Below, one piece after another: positions 18,436-26,957 of a stretch of DNA of 64,000 bases. A model generated the notes under the pieces. The model was not told where the DNA came from, did not search any database, and saw only the letters and a program-made list of their open reading frames with translations. Position numbers and translations under genes: made by a program. Source of the DNA: Listeria grandensis FSL F6-0971 (GTDB taxonomy: Bacteria > Bacillota > Bacilli > Lactobacillales > Listeriaceae); assembly GCF_000525835.1 (NCBI RefSeq), contig NZ_AODD01000003.1, positions 1 through 64,000 of the forward strand, written 5' to 3'. Positions within the stretch are counted from its first letter, which is position 1. Every line of letters begins with the position of its first letter.

Positions 18436-18441
18436 TGGAAT

Positions 18442-18993
18442 ATGCGTCAAGATAAGCTTTTACAAGGAGAATTCATTTTTTTACGTCCACTACATCCGAA
18501 CGATCTGGATGCGTATTATACGATGTTTTTTAACGAGGATGTTCGCCGTTTAACTGGAACAAAACAAGCGTTCACCTACCCTCAAATCGAGCAATATATC
18601 GCGACAAAATGGCAGGAAAGCGACGCTGTCTTGTTACTGATTTGTTTACAAGATACAGAAGAAGTCATTGGAGACATCGCAATTCAAGATATCGATACGA
18701 CCAATCGCCATGCCAATTTACGCATTGCGATCAGCAAAACCGAACATCAAAGTAAAGGCTACGGTTCTGAGGCCATGCAGTTAATGCTTGATTATGGATT
18801 CGGCATTTTGAACCTACATAGAATCGAATTGAATGTCTTTGCTTACAACAAACAAGCCACCCGTGCCTATGAAAAAGTCGGTTTCATAGTGGAAGGCATT
18901 CAGCGTGAAGCACTATTTTACGACCATACCTACCATGACTCCATCACAATGAGTATGCTTGCTCGGGAATACCGCAAAAAATATCAAAAATAA
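18442..18993 (+). CDS. GNAT acetyltransferase (RimJ/RimL type)
   Basis: 183 aa, N-acetyltransferase fold: an N-terminal strand in GEFIFLRPLHPNDLDAYY, the acetyl-CoA loop HQSKGYGSEAMQLMLDYGF, and the C-terminal part ATRAYEKVGFIVEGIQREAL. The last is typical of Acetyltransf_3 enzymes acting on ribosomal proteins, spermidine or antibiotics. It starts 6 bp after the TetR gene, so its substrate may be related to the drug exporter system, but this is inference. AAGGTG before the ATG. Confidence 0.88.
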   Translation: MRQDKLLQGEFIFLRPLHPNDLDAYYTMFFNEDVRRLTGTKQAFTYPQIEQYIATKWQESDAVLLLICLQDTEEVIGDIAIQDIDTTNRHANLRIAISKTEHQSKGYGSEAMQLMLDYGFGILNLHRIELNVFAYNKQATRAYEKVGFIVEGIQREALFYDHTYHDSITMSMLAREYRKKYQK

Positions 18994-19036
18994 AAGAAGG
19001 ATGGGCGCTCGGCACAATGATGCCAGTCCCATCCTT
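18993..19036 (-). terminator. Intrinsic terminator after the ABC exporter gene
   Basis: AAGGATGGG and CCCATCCTT form a 9-bp stem with an inner GGC/GCC pair. The minus strand continues CTTTTATTTTT, so it terminates the ABC exporter; it may also stop the convergent acetyltransferase transcript. Confidence 0.7.
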
Positions 19037-19040
19037 ATCT

Positions 19041-20762
19041 CTATTCGTTTCTCGAAAACTGAGCATCGTGCAACTGACGATACGCACCCTTTTTCATCAT
19101 TAATTCCGCGTGTGTTCCTTGCTCCGCAATTCCCGACTCGTTCACCACAATGATCCGGTCCGCATGTTTAATCGTTGCCAAGCGATGCGCGATAATCAAT
19201 GTCGTCCTTCCCTTTGCCAATTCATCTAGTGATTGTTGGATCACAAGCTCCGTCTCCGTATCGAGTGCAGAAGTCGCCTCATCCAAAATTAAAATTGGCG
19301 GATTTTTCAAGAACATCCGAGCAATCGCAAGCCGTTGTTTTTGACCTCCAGAAAGTTTCACGCCACGTTCTCCAATCATAGTATCCAAACCATTTGGCAT
19401 CTCGTTCACCACTTTTTCCAAATGCGCTAACCGCACCACGTACCAAATTTCCTCATCGGTTGCATCCAATTTCCCATAAGCAATATTTTCACGGATCGTT
19501 CCAGAAAACAAGAACACATCCTGTTGTACGACCCCAATCTGAGCCCGCAAAGACGCCAATGTCATCGCCCCAATATGCACACCGTCAATCGTAATCGCAC
19601 CATCTGTCACATCATAAAAACGCGGTAACAAGTTACAAATCGTCGTTTTCCCAGCACCAGAAGGACCCACGAACGCGATCGTTTCCCCAGCTTTCACCGT
19701 CAAATCGACCCCATCCAGTACTTTTTTTCCAGAATCGTATTGAAATGACACATTTTCATAGCGAATATCTCCTCGTAAATGCCCCGCATCAACCGCTCCA
19801 GGTTTATCTAAAATCGATGGTTCTGTATCCATAACTTCGATGAACCGCTTAAATCCAGCAATCCCTTTCGGATAACTCTCAATCACCGCGTTAATCTTCT
19901 CAATTGGCCGCATAAAAACATTCGTCAGCAAAATAAAGCTCACAAACTGCCCATACGAAATCCCATCATTAATCACGAAATAGGAGCCGAAAAACAAAGC
20001 AAACAGCGTAATCAATCGCATTAAAAAGTAGTTAAACGAAAAACTAAATCCCATCACCTTGTAAAACATCAATTTTGATTTGCGATACGTCTGATTCAAC
20101 TTGCCAAAACGCTCCCGCTCAAACCCCTCATTCGCAAATGCCTGCACCACGCGCACACCACTAATCGCATTTTCTACACCTGCATTAAAGCTTCCCAAGT
20201 CCTTGAAAATCTGCGTGTTCACACCCGTCATCTTCTTGTTGAAAAAAATAATCAGCACCGTCAAAATCGGCACGAGTACAATCGTCATCACCGCCAGCTT
20301 CACATTAATCGTCATCATCAACAAGAATGCTCCAACAAGCGACATAATCGAGATAAAAATATCCTCTGGACCATGATGCGCGACCTCACCAATTTCAAAC
20401 AGATCGGTGGTCATCCGCGACATCAATTTCCCCGTTTTCTCGTTGTCGTAATACTCAAACGGTTGCTTCTGCAAATGCGCGAACAAATCCCGACGCATAT
20501 CCGTCTCAATATTGAGCCCCAACATATGCCCCCAATACGTCACAATATATTGCATAAACATATTCAAGAAATAAAAGAACAACAGCGCCAAAGCTGCCGT
20601 CACAATAAGTCCCCAATCCTTGTTAGGCAACAACTTATCGATCACCTGATTCACAGCTACCGGAAACGCTAACTCAAGTAATGCCGCAATTACCGCACAC
20701 CCAAAATCGATTATAAATAAAAGCTTGTATGGCTTATAATAACTAAAAAAACGTTTTAACAC
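19041..20762 (-). CDS. ABC exporter (membrane-ATPase half transporter)
   Basis: 573 aa. Residues 1-310 hold six transmembrane helices of an MsbA/LmrA-type exporter (FEYYDNEKTGKLMSRMTTDL coupling region). Residues ~330-570 hold the ATPase: Walker A (GPSGAGKTT), Q loop (VVQQDVFLFSGTIRENI), signature LSGGQKQR, Walker B (ILILDEATSALD) and H loop IIAHRL. It would act as a homodimer. GTG at 20762 follows GGGGGAG by 6-7 nt. A TATAAT and a Fur-like box precede it, suggesting iron-responsive control and a substrate linked to iron or haem stress. The substrate is unknown. Confidence 0.9.
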   Translation of the reverse strand: MLKRFFSYYKPYKLLFIIDFGCAVIAALLELAFPVAVNQVIDKLLPNKDWGLIVTAALALLFFYFLNMFMQYIVTYWGHMLGLNIETDMRRDLFAHLQKQPFEYYDNEKTGKLMSRMTTDLFEIGEVAHHGPEDIFISIMSLVGAFLLMMTINVKLAVMTIVLVPILTVLIIFFNKKMTGVNTQIFKDLGSFNAGVENAISGVRVVQAFANEGFERERFGKLNQTYRKSKLMFYKVMGFSFSFNYFLMRLITLFALFFGSYFVINDGISYGQFVSFILLTNVFMRPIEKINAVIESYPKGIAGFKRFIEVMDTEPSILDKPGAVDAGHLRGDIRYENVSFQYDSGKKVLDGVDLTVKAGETIAFVGPSGAGKTTICNLLPRFYDVTDGAITIDGVHIGAMTLASLRAQIGVVQQDVFLFSGTIRENIAYGKLDATDEEIWYVVRLAHLEKVVNEMPNGLDTMIGERGVKLSGGQKQRLAIARMFLKNPPILILDEATSALDTETELVIQQSLDELAKGRTTLIIAHRLATIKHADRIIVVNESGIAEQGTHAELMMKKGAYRQLHDAQFSRNE

Positions 20763-20823
20763 CCAATTCTCCCCCTTCTTCTCACGGAAATTCCATTATA
20801 ACAAAAAAATACACACTTGCCTA

Positions 20824-20842
20824 ATTGAGATTGATTCTCAAT
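20824..20842. promoter_or_regulatory. Fur-like box upstream of the ABC exporter
   Basis: ATTGAGA-TTGAT-TCTCAAT is a perfect 7-bp inverted repeat. The core TGAGATTGATTCTCA differs from the Gram-positive Fur consensus (TGATAATNATTATCA) at three places. It lies 62 bp before the GTG start and about 30 bp upstream of the TATAAT at 20795-20800. Confidence 0.55.
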
Positions 20843-20847
20843 CAAAA

Positions 20848-20874
20848 AAAGTTCCCATTTCAATAGGAACTTCC
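20848..20874 (-). terminator. Intrinsic terminator of the lafAB operon
   Basis: AAGTTCC and GGGAACTT flank a short AT loop and are followed by a T run on the minus strand, 7 bp after the last gene of the operon. Confidence 0.75.
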
Positions 20875-20880
20875 TTTTTC

Positions 20881-21918
20881 TTATCTATTCCCGCCCAATT
20901 GACGGTTTTTCCTACTTCCAAATGGAATCATCGCAATCGCACCAAAAATCGTGCAGCTATAGTACGTAATCAAACGCCATAAAATGAGGCCCATTACTAG
21001 TTTTTCAGGGCTGAGTACCATACCAAAAAACGAGGTAAAGCTATATTCCGCGCCACCACTACCACCAGGCGTCGGAATCGAAGACGACAATTTCATAACA
21101 AAAGCGTGATACGTCATCACAGTCATCAAACCAACATCCGTCACGCCCATACTCAGCAACACAAAATAAGGAATGCTTAAATAAAAGAGCAACTGGACAA
21201 CTGTGTAAAGCGTACATTCCCAAATCAGCCGCCGGTTCCCGCTAAAACGCACACTTTCCTCATGGAACGACGTAATTTTACTATCCGCATTTTCGCGAAT
21301 GCCCGCACGACGTTCCTTTTTCACAAATAATAGCGCGGGTTTTAACAGAATATGCACGATCGCTGATGCCACACGCTCACTTTTAGCAACCGTAATCAAG
21401 CCGACAATCACCGCCAAATTGATGACGAAGCCAATCAGTATTAAATATTTAATCTCGAATGTCGTATGCCCCAATAACGGAAAACCGAAAATCAAGAAAA
21501 ATACGAAGGTCCCCACGATCACCGCTTGGTAAATAATAAACTTGATTAAGAGCACAGAACTCCCAAGCCCAATATCTATTTTTCGTCGTGTTAACAAGTA
21601 AAGCTGAGCTGGCTGACCACCACTTGCAAACGGCGTCACAGAGTTGAAAAACTGCCCAATCATCGTAATTCGAAAGGACGTTCGTAACTTTAATGTCGGA
21701 TCTGCAAGTTTTCCAAATCGCTGCAAAACAACCGACTCCAGCCACCAGTATAAAAACATTGCCAAACAAGCAATCCCGATATAACCTAAATTCACATTTT
21801 TTAAAACGTCCAGAACAACATTCCATTTGACATTACGAAATTGGAAAAAAATAAACCCAACACTAATTGCAACAACAAGTAAAATACTGATTACATGCCG
21901 GCTTATATTTTTATTCAT
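20881..21918 (-). CDS. YbhN/UPF0104-type multi-pass membrane protein (flippase-like) of the laf operon
   Basis: 345 aa, about eight transmembrane segments. It has the lysylphosphatidylglycerol-synthase-TM/UPF0104 pattern: GQFFNSVTPFASGGQPAQLYLL near residue 95 and the C-terminal SSSIPTPGGSGGAEYSFTSF motif. Proteins of this family lack the catalytic domain of MprF and are thought to move or present lipids. It is the third gene of lafA-lafB-this gene, with only 6 bp to lafB, so a role in handling the glycolipid anchor of lipoteichoic acid is likely. This matches remembered Listeria gene order. Its biochemical activity is not proven. Confidence 0.85.
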   Translation of the reverse strand: MNKNISRHVISILLVVAISVGFIFFQFRNVKWNVVLDVLKNVNLGYIGIACLAMFLYWWLESVVLQRFGKLADPTLKLRTSFRITMIGQFFNSVTPFASGGQPAQLYLLTRRKIDIGLGSSVLLIKFIIYQAVIVGTFVFFLIFGFPLLGHTTFEIKYLILIGFVINLAVIVGLITVAKSERVASAIVHILLKPALLFVKKERRAGIRENADSKITSFHEESVRFSGNRRLIWECTLYTVVQLLFYLSIPYFVLLSMGVTDVGLMTVMTYHAFVMKLSSSIPTPGGSGGAEYSFTSFFGMVLSPEKLVMGLILWRLITYYSCTIFGAIAMIPFGSRKNRQLGGNR

Positions 21919-21924
21919 CTGCTT

Positions 21925-22948
21925 CTATCCCTTCAAAAGTCCGTCATAAAATTCCTGCCATAATCCAGTGAGTCTAGCTTCTGAATAATAGTCCGCTCCT
22001 TTTTTAGCACCATCTTTCGCCGTTTGCATATACGCTGGATCCTTTGCCATCCGCTCCAACTCGCCCTGAAATAAAGCAACATCAGAGGCCTGCATATAAT
22101 TGCCCGCAAGAATGCCCTCATACAGCTCCAAATCCCGCAACAATACAGCAAGCCCACTGCTCATACCTTCTAAAATCGCCATTGGAAACAGCTCATTAAA
22201 TGACGGCAAGAAAAGCACATCCGCCATATTATAATATGCATTCATATCCGCACGCTCCACAATCCCTGGAAACTGAACGTTTTTCGGCGGATGATCATAA
22301 ATTTCCTTCAGCTCTTTATACCCAGCCGTAATTTTTCCAAAAGAAAAAACCGCCAGCCCAAATAAATTGCATCTCTGGCAACTGTTTGGCGACTTCAATA
22401 AAATCGAGAACGCCTTTACGATGCTGCACTTGCCCCACACCAATCGCGACGAAAGCATCTGGTGCAATACCATGTTCTCGGCGCAATGCTAACTTTTCTG
22501 CGCCAGACATTGGATAGAATGTTTTCGCTGACACAAAATTCGGTATATATTTAATTTTCTCTTTTGGAATGCCGTACGCTACTAATTGCGGAATAAATGA
22601 CGGGTTCACAACAACGAGCACGTCCATCCGTTTGTAGAATAGAATAACGTATTTATAAAAAATCTTTTTTGCAATCCAAGGTAGTTTCAGACTCTCGTCC
22701 AAAGTTTCCGGTAAAAAATGCACATATCCAACCATCACACCACGCCGCTTCCTCCTAAAAGTGGATAAGAAAAACGGAAAATCGATCGTGTGATAGTGTG
22801 TGATGTCAGATTTGCGATATGTATTAATGGCGATGTCATACTTATCCGCATGATGTGTTGTCATTAAGTTAATGAGCTCGCGATACGCAGAAGCTACCCC
22901 CTGTCCCTTCACTTTTTCTGCAGAGGATAGCATCGTAATTCTATTCAT
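21925..22948 (-). CDS. lafB: Glycolipid galactosyltransferase LafB-like (GT4; frameshifted in this copy)
   Basis: Second glycosyltransferase of LTA anchor synthesis, thought to add galactose to glucosyl-diacylglycerol on the cytosolic membrane face. The N-terminal domain begins RITMLSSAEKVKGQGVASAY. The C-terminal Rossmann domain has the GT4 catalytic segment ELFPMAILEGMSSGLAVLL with the EX7E-like pair. The frames 22316-22948 and 21925-22473 join at six A (22344-22349 on the plus strand), where five would restore AGGFSFGKITAGYKEL. The corrected length is 340 aa, as expected for the family. The start overlaps the lafA end by 8 bp. Confidence 0.88.
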
Positions 22949-24224
22949 GGTATTTTCTCACTTTCTTTTCACGTTTTTGAAGTACTGCTGCTGGAATGCT
23001 TAACACATAATTGTTCACCGTATACTGATCTAACGGCTCATAGGTTCTTTGCCCATCGATCCAGCCATAATTCTCACACGTCTCCATGTATAATTGTTCA
23101 ATGTTTGCGCCGAATTGTTCTGCTGAAAAGTTTTGAATATGATGCAACGCGTTTGTGACTAAGCGATTTGCCATCTCCGGCTCTTGAAACAATCCACAAA
23201 TCATTTCTGGCAATTCTGCATCTGTTCTAAAACTTCGACCCGTTCTGCGGTCCAACACAAGGTCTTCGTTACTCCGATCCGTTTTTGCAATCACAGGAAT
23301 GCCCGAAGCCATCGCCTCGATGTAGGTCATGCCTTGCGTTTCTGACGTAGAAGCACTGACAAACACATCTCCTAATTGATAAAAACGACCAATCGTTTCC
23401 CAATCCTGCTCTCCTGCAAAAATGACTGATTTCGAAATATCTTCTGTAAACGCCAGTTCTTCCAACTCCTTACGAGCTGGACCGTCCCCGACGATGAGTA
23501 ACTTCGCATTCGGTATCTTCGCAAGCACACTCGGAAAAGCCTTCACGATAATATCAATGCCTTTTTCTTGCGCGACACGACCAACTGAGACCACCACTTT
23601 ATCATTTGGCGCAATGCCAAGAGCAGCCCTCGTATGTTGCAAACTCGTTTTATCAAAACGGTCGGCTTTAAACGATTGAAATTCCGTTCCTGTTGGGATA
23701 ATGCGAATATGATTCGGAATACCATAACGACGTAGCGACGTTTGTACCTTCTCTGTTGGGACAATAACCGTATCCATCGACTCACAAAAAGCACGGCTTA
23801 GTCGCTGCACAACGCCTTGAGTAATCAGTTTGCCCTTGCCGATATAGTGCAAGTAATCCTCATACATCGTGTGATACGTATGCAAAACAGGTAGGTCGAA
23901 TTTTTTCGCCATTTTTTTCCCGATTAGCCCCATCGAAAATTCGGTATGGGTATGAATAACATCAATTTCTAAACGTCTGATCAAATGGGCTACCTTCTGT
24001 GTTCCAGCAACCGCAATTCGGCGCTCAGGAAAAAACACAAACGGAATGCTTGAAAAACGGAATACTTTCCCTTGCTCCGCCTCCAAGTCAGCCTGTGGAT
24101 CTGAGGTTGTAAATATATATACATTATGTCCTCGTTTTGTTAACTCTTTTTCCATCGTCTTAATTGATGTTGCCACACCGCTAATCTGCGGAAAAAAAGT
24201 ATCTGTAAAAATGCCTATGTTCAC
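22941..24224 (-). CDS. lafA: Diacylglycerol glucosyltransferase LafA-like (GT4)
   Basis: 427-aa retaining glycosyltransferase that makes the first glycolipid (glucosyl-DAG) for the lipoteichoic acid anchor. N-terminal domain: GIFTDTFFPQISGVATSIKT and HTHTEFSMGLIGKKMAKKF. C-terminal domain: VVSVGRVAQEKGIDIIVKAF and the SETQGMTYIEAMASGIPVIA catalytic stretch. Length and motifs match the ~430-aa glucosyl-DAG synthases rather than the ~340-aa second enzyme. GTG at 24224 follows an AAGG by 8 nt (GGAGG is farther). First gene of the operon, followed by lafB and the flippase-like gene. A TATAAT lies about 90 bp upstream. Confidence 0.88.
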   Translation of the reverse strand: MNIGIFTDTFFPQISGVATSIKTMEKELTKRGHNVYIFTTSDPQADLEAEQGKVFRFSSIPFVFFPERRIAVAGTQKVAHLIRRLEIDVIHTHTEFSMGLIGKKMAKKFDLPVLHTYHTMYEDYLHYIGKGKLITQGVVQRLSRAFCESMDTVIVPTEKVQTSLRRYGIPNHIRIIPTGTEFQSFKADRFDKTSLQHTRAALGIAPNDKVVVSVGRVAQEKGIDIIVKAFPSVLAKIPNAKLLIVGDGPARKELEELAFTEDISKSVIFAGEQDWETIGRFYQLGDVFVSASTSETQGMTYIEAMASGIPVIAKTDRSNEDLVLDRRTGRSFRTDAELPEMICGLFQEPEMANRLVTNALHHIQNFSAEQFGANIEQLYMETCENYGWIDGQRTYEPLDQYTVNNYVLSIPAAVLQKREKKVRKYHE

Positions 24225-24453
24225 TGTTTTCGCCTTCCCTCCACACCATGATAAAGTACCATCGTGCCTTTGCCAAAGCCTGTTTTTATTTTAAGCTTAA
24301 AGTCATCCATCCTTATTATAACAAAAATCCAGATAAAAAATCATTTTATTTTTCAATCTTTCTGTAACGCAACCATATCTAACTCTATTATGCAACAATC
24401 TTCAACAATTTACCTAGGCCTATGGTTTGATTTTTCCTCATTCTTACGTCCTT

Positions 24454-24831
24454 TTATACAAAGATAACTTTTTCGATGATCTCTATTTTGGGATCAAGTG
24501 ACATCGCAACAGGACACGATTTTTTAACAAGGTGGAGTGCCTTTTCAGCTTTCGCTTGATCTGCGTCGCCTACTTTCAATGTGAAGATAACCTCGATTTT
24601 CTTTAAAACACGCACAACTGCTTCCTGATCTTGCTCAAATGTCACATGAATATTTTCGATCGTATAATCAATTCGCTTCTTTTCTAGAATAGCGTCGTAT
24701 ACATAGCCGCTACACGCTGCTACTGCTGCCACCGTTGCTTGTGTTGGTGAAAAGCCAGTATCGCGATTTAACTGCCAATTTCCATTCTCATGGATCACAT
24801 CAAACCCATTCGCGCCTCTTACTAAATCCAT
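24454..24831 (-). CDS. OsmC/Ohr-like peroxidase family protein
   Basis: 125-aa OsmC-fold protein. The two redox cysteines expected for thiol-dependent hydroperoxide reduction are present in AVAACSGYVYDAILEKKR and VKKSCPVAMSL. The spacing and the N-terminus (DLVRGANGFDVIHENG) fit the YhfA/OsmC branch rather than classical Ohr. ATG at 24831 is 9 nt after AGGAGG. It follows the SDR gene after 13 bp and is probably the last gene of the psiE-SDR-osmC unit, which suggests a general stress role. No clear terminator was found. Confidence 0.88.
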   Translation of the reverse strand: MDLVRGANGFDVIHENGNWQLNRDTGFSPTQATVAAVAACSGYVYDAILEKKRIDYTIENIHVTFEQDQEAVVRVLKKIEVIFTLKVGDADQAKAEKALHLVKKSCPVAMSLDPKIEIIEKVIFV

Positions 24832-24844
24832 TCTCTCATTCCTC

Positions 24845-25444
24845 CTAATACACTTCATAATTCTGGCCTGTTTGTCCGCCTAAAACACTTTTAACAAAAG
24901 CTTGGGCCACTTTTTCTGCGGGAACTGGGTTAAAACCGACGAAGAAGTTAGCGTACTTATCCCAAGATTCCTGCAATACGTTGGGGCTTACACTATTTAT
25001 CCGAATCCCGCGCGGTATCTCAATCGCTGCCGATTTAACAAAAGCTCGGATGCCACCGTTTACCATTGCCGCCGAAGCTCCTTGCTTAATTGGATCATCC
25101 ATCATAATTCCAGTCACCAAAGTGAAGCTACCGCCATCTTGGATATGATCCAAACCAAGCAGAACAAGATTCATCTGACCTTTTAGTTTACTGTCAATAG
25201 ATTGTTGATTGTCTTCCGGTGTCATTGTTTCGAGTGGACCAAAATAAGCCGCTCCCGCTGCAACGATAACCGCGTCTACTTTCCCAACATGCGCATACAT
25301 TGCTTGAATGCTCGCAACCGATGTCATGTCAAGCATCACATCGGCGCCTTTACGACTTGCTGTTATAATTGTATGTTCCTTTTCAAGCTTTGCAATAATT
25401 GCTTTTCCAATCGTTCCAGTCGCTCCAACTAATACTATTTTCAA
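24845..25444 (-). CDS. Short-chain dehydrogenase/reductase family protein
   Basis: 199-aa Rossmann-fold protein. The NAD(P)-binding TGxxGxxG-type motif is VGATGTIGKAI at the N-terminus, and VIVAAGAAYFG matches the NNAG-like position. The usual SDR catalytic YxxxK is not present: the matching stretch reads AAMVNGGIRAFVKSAAIE. The true substrate and even the enzymatic status are therefore open. TTG at 25444 lies 8 nt after GGGGG; a TTG at 25447 is the alternative. It sits between psiE and osmC genes with 19- and 13-bp gaps. Confidence 0.82.
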   Translation of the reverse strand: MKIVLVGATGTIGKAIIAKLEKEHTIITASRKGADVMLDMTSVASIQAMYAHVGKVDAVIVAAGAAYFGPLETMTPEDNQQSIDSKLKGQMNLVLLGLDHIQDGGSFTLVTGIMMDDPIKQGASAAMVNGGIRAFVKSAAIEIPRGIRINSVSPNVLQESWDKYANFFVGFNPVPAEKVAQAFVKSVLGGQTGQNYEVY

Positions 25445-25463
25445 CAAAAATTCCCCCTTAAAA

Positions 25464-25877
25464 CTAATCCGAGTTCCGTCGCATCGTTTTAGTATTAGCG
25501 ACAAAAAGTGAAACTAATAGTACCAGAATGGCACTGGACAAAAATAATGTCGATGCTGCACTTTTATGATCGAGAATGATATAGCGCACAATGGCAGTAA
25601 TTCCGATATAAATAAAGTACCGCAACGGAAAATGATAACCCATCTCAAAATATTTAATAATCAAAGCTAAAAACTCAAAATAAAGAAAGAAAACTAATAT
25701 TTCTTCTGTGATCTGATAAAAATTTTCCGAAGCATCGTAAAAAATACTATAAAAAATCTCCCATACTTCTTTAAACAACGAAATAACGAGTGTGATCGCG
25801 ACTAAGATTAAGGCTAAATTAAGTGCCGCTCGCAACAACCGTGGTGTTCTGTCTGACCATCTTTTAATAAAATCCAT
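25464..25877 (-). CDS. psiE: PsiE family membrane protein
   Basis: 137 aa with four transmembrane helices, matching PsiE (phosphate-starvation-inducible E). The conserved segment EFLALIIKYFEMGYHFPLRY precedes ITAIVRYIILDHKS, the family's diagnostic region. Function is unknown in any organism I can recall; in E. coli it responds to phosphate and cAMP signals. It heads the psiE-SDR-osmC set. The sequence before it gives a gap of about 130 bp to the amidotransferase gene, including that gene's terminator. Confidence 0.85.
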   Translation of the reverse strand: MDFIKRWSDRTPRLLRAALNLALILVAITLVISLFKEVWEIFYSIFYDASENFYQITEEILVFFLYFEFLALIIKYFEMGYHFPLRYFIYIGITAIVRYIILDHKSAASTLFLSSAILVLLVSLFVANTKTMRRNSD

Positions 25878-25952
25878 CTGCTCACAACTCCTCTCATGTG
25901 TTCTCTATTGTACCAGATTTTAGCCTACAATTCATTTCTGATGGTCCTCACT

Positions 25953-26003
25953 AAAAAGCTGTACCCCCATCGCTTGCAAAACACGATACGGGCACAGCTT
26001 TTT
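25953..26003. terminator. Intrinsic terminator after the amidotransferase-like gene
   Basis: AAAAAGCTGT and ACAGCTTTTT, with inner CCC/GGG pairs and a CG-rich inner stem (ATCG/CGAT), make a long hairpin ending in T runs on both strands. Confidence 0.8.
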
Positions 26004-26005
26004 GG

Positions 26006-26743
26006 TTAAGATGGTGCGTCGTTGTTTTCTTCTACTTTTTGAACGAAGGTTTCGAATAAAGGGCACATTTCGTCGTCCTGTTTCACCATGATTTCCGGGT
26101 GCCACTGCACGCCGACAACAAAGAGATTACCTTCTCGCTCAAGGCCTTCGATCACGCCGTCTGACGCCCAAGCCGTTGCATGAAATTCATCGGCTATATC
26201 TCGAATTACTTGATGGTGTAGCGAGTTAACCATGGCCTTCTCACCAAAAATAGCACGAAGTTCCGATGCTGCTTTCGTCGTAATCGAGTGAATCGGGAAA
26301 ACCGGATCCGTGCGTTGCAAATGCTGGCGTTCAATACCCTGTGCATAGCTGATATCTTGATACAGTGTTCCACCAAAAGCCACATTCATCAACTGCACAC
26401 CACGACAAATCGCGAGTACTGGTTTATTTTGTGCCAGCGTCTCTTTCAATAATTCGATTTCATAAATATCGCGTTCTGGTAGCGTTGCGCTGAGTTCTGC
26501 GAGCGGTTCTTCTCCATATAAAAATGGCGAAATATCATCGCCTCCTGTAAGAACTAAACCGTCAATACGCGCCACGATCTCCTTGGCATAACTACCTTGC
26601 GTCACCGGTAAAATAATCGGCGCGCCCCCTGCTTTTGCGATCGCCTTCACGTAAGTATCATTTACTGTCGCGCGCGGCTCAAAAATATTTTGTGGAAACT
26701 CCATACTGCGGAGCGTTCCTGAAATTCCAATGATAACTGTCAT
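26006..26743 (-). CDS. Class I glutamine amidotransferase-like hydrolase (peptidase C26, PuuD-like)
   Basis: 245 aa. Triad residues are visible: the Cys nucleophile in VLAICRGVQLMNVAFGGTLY, and His with Glu in VVGVQWHPEIM. LTGGDDISPFLYGEEP is the family oxyanion-side motif. Relatives cleave gamma-glutamyl bonds such as gamma-glutamyl-GABA, or gamma-glutamyl peptides; the exact substrate is not shown by context. ATG at 26743 lies downstream of GGAGGAG. Transcribed alone and divergent from fbp. Confidence 0.9.
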   Translation of the reverse strand: MTVIIGISGTLRSMEFPQNIFEPRATVNDTYVKAIAKAGGAPIILPVTQGSYAKEIVARIDGLVLTGGDDISPFLYGEEPLAELSATLPERDIYEIELLKETLAQNKPVLAICRGVQLMNVAFGGTLYQDISYAQGIERQHLQRTDPVFPIHSITTKAASELRAIFGEKAMVNSLHHQVIRDIADEFHATAWASDGVIEGLEREGNLFVVGVQWHPEIMVKQDDEMCPLFETFVQKVEENNDAPS

Positions 26744-26876
26744 CGCTAACCATCTCCTCCACTAGTCTGCCACACAACCTACTTAAAAATATCTGTAAGC
26801 TTCTTCGATTAAAATTTATTCTGAGCACTTCTCTATTATACTACATAACCGTTTTTCAAAATTCGAATCATCTGCC

Positions 26877-26905
26877 TTGCGAATATTTGTACAGTTATTT
26901 ATAAT
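26877..26905 (+). promoter_or_regulatory. Predicted sigma-A promoter of fbp
   Basis: TTGCGA and TATAAT (26900-26905) with exactly 17 nt between, 53 bp before the fbp start. Confidence 0.6.
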
Positions 26906-26957
26906 GAACTATACCAATTATTAAATAATGGCTTTATTAAAAGGAGGATTTATATTT

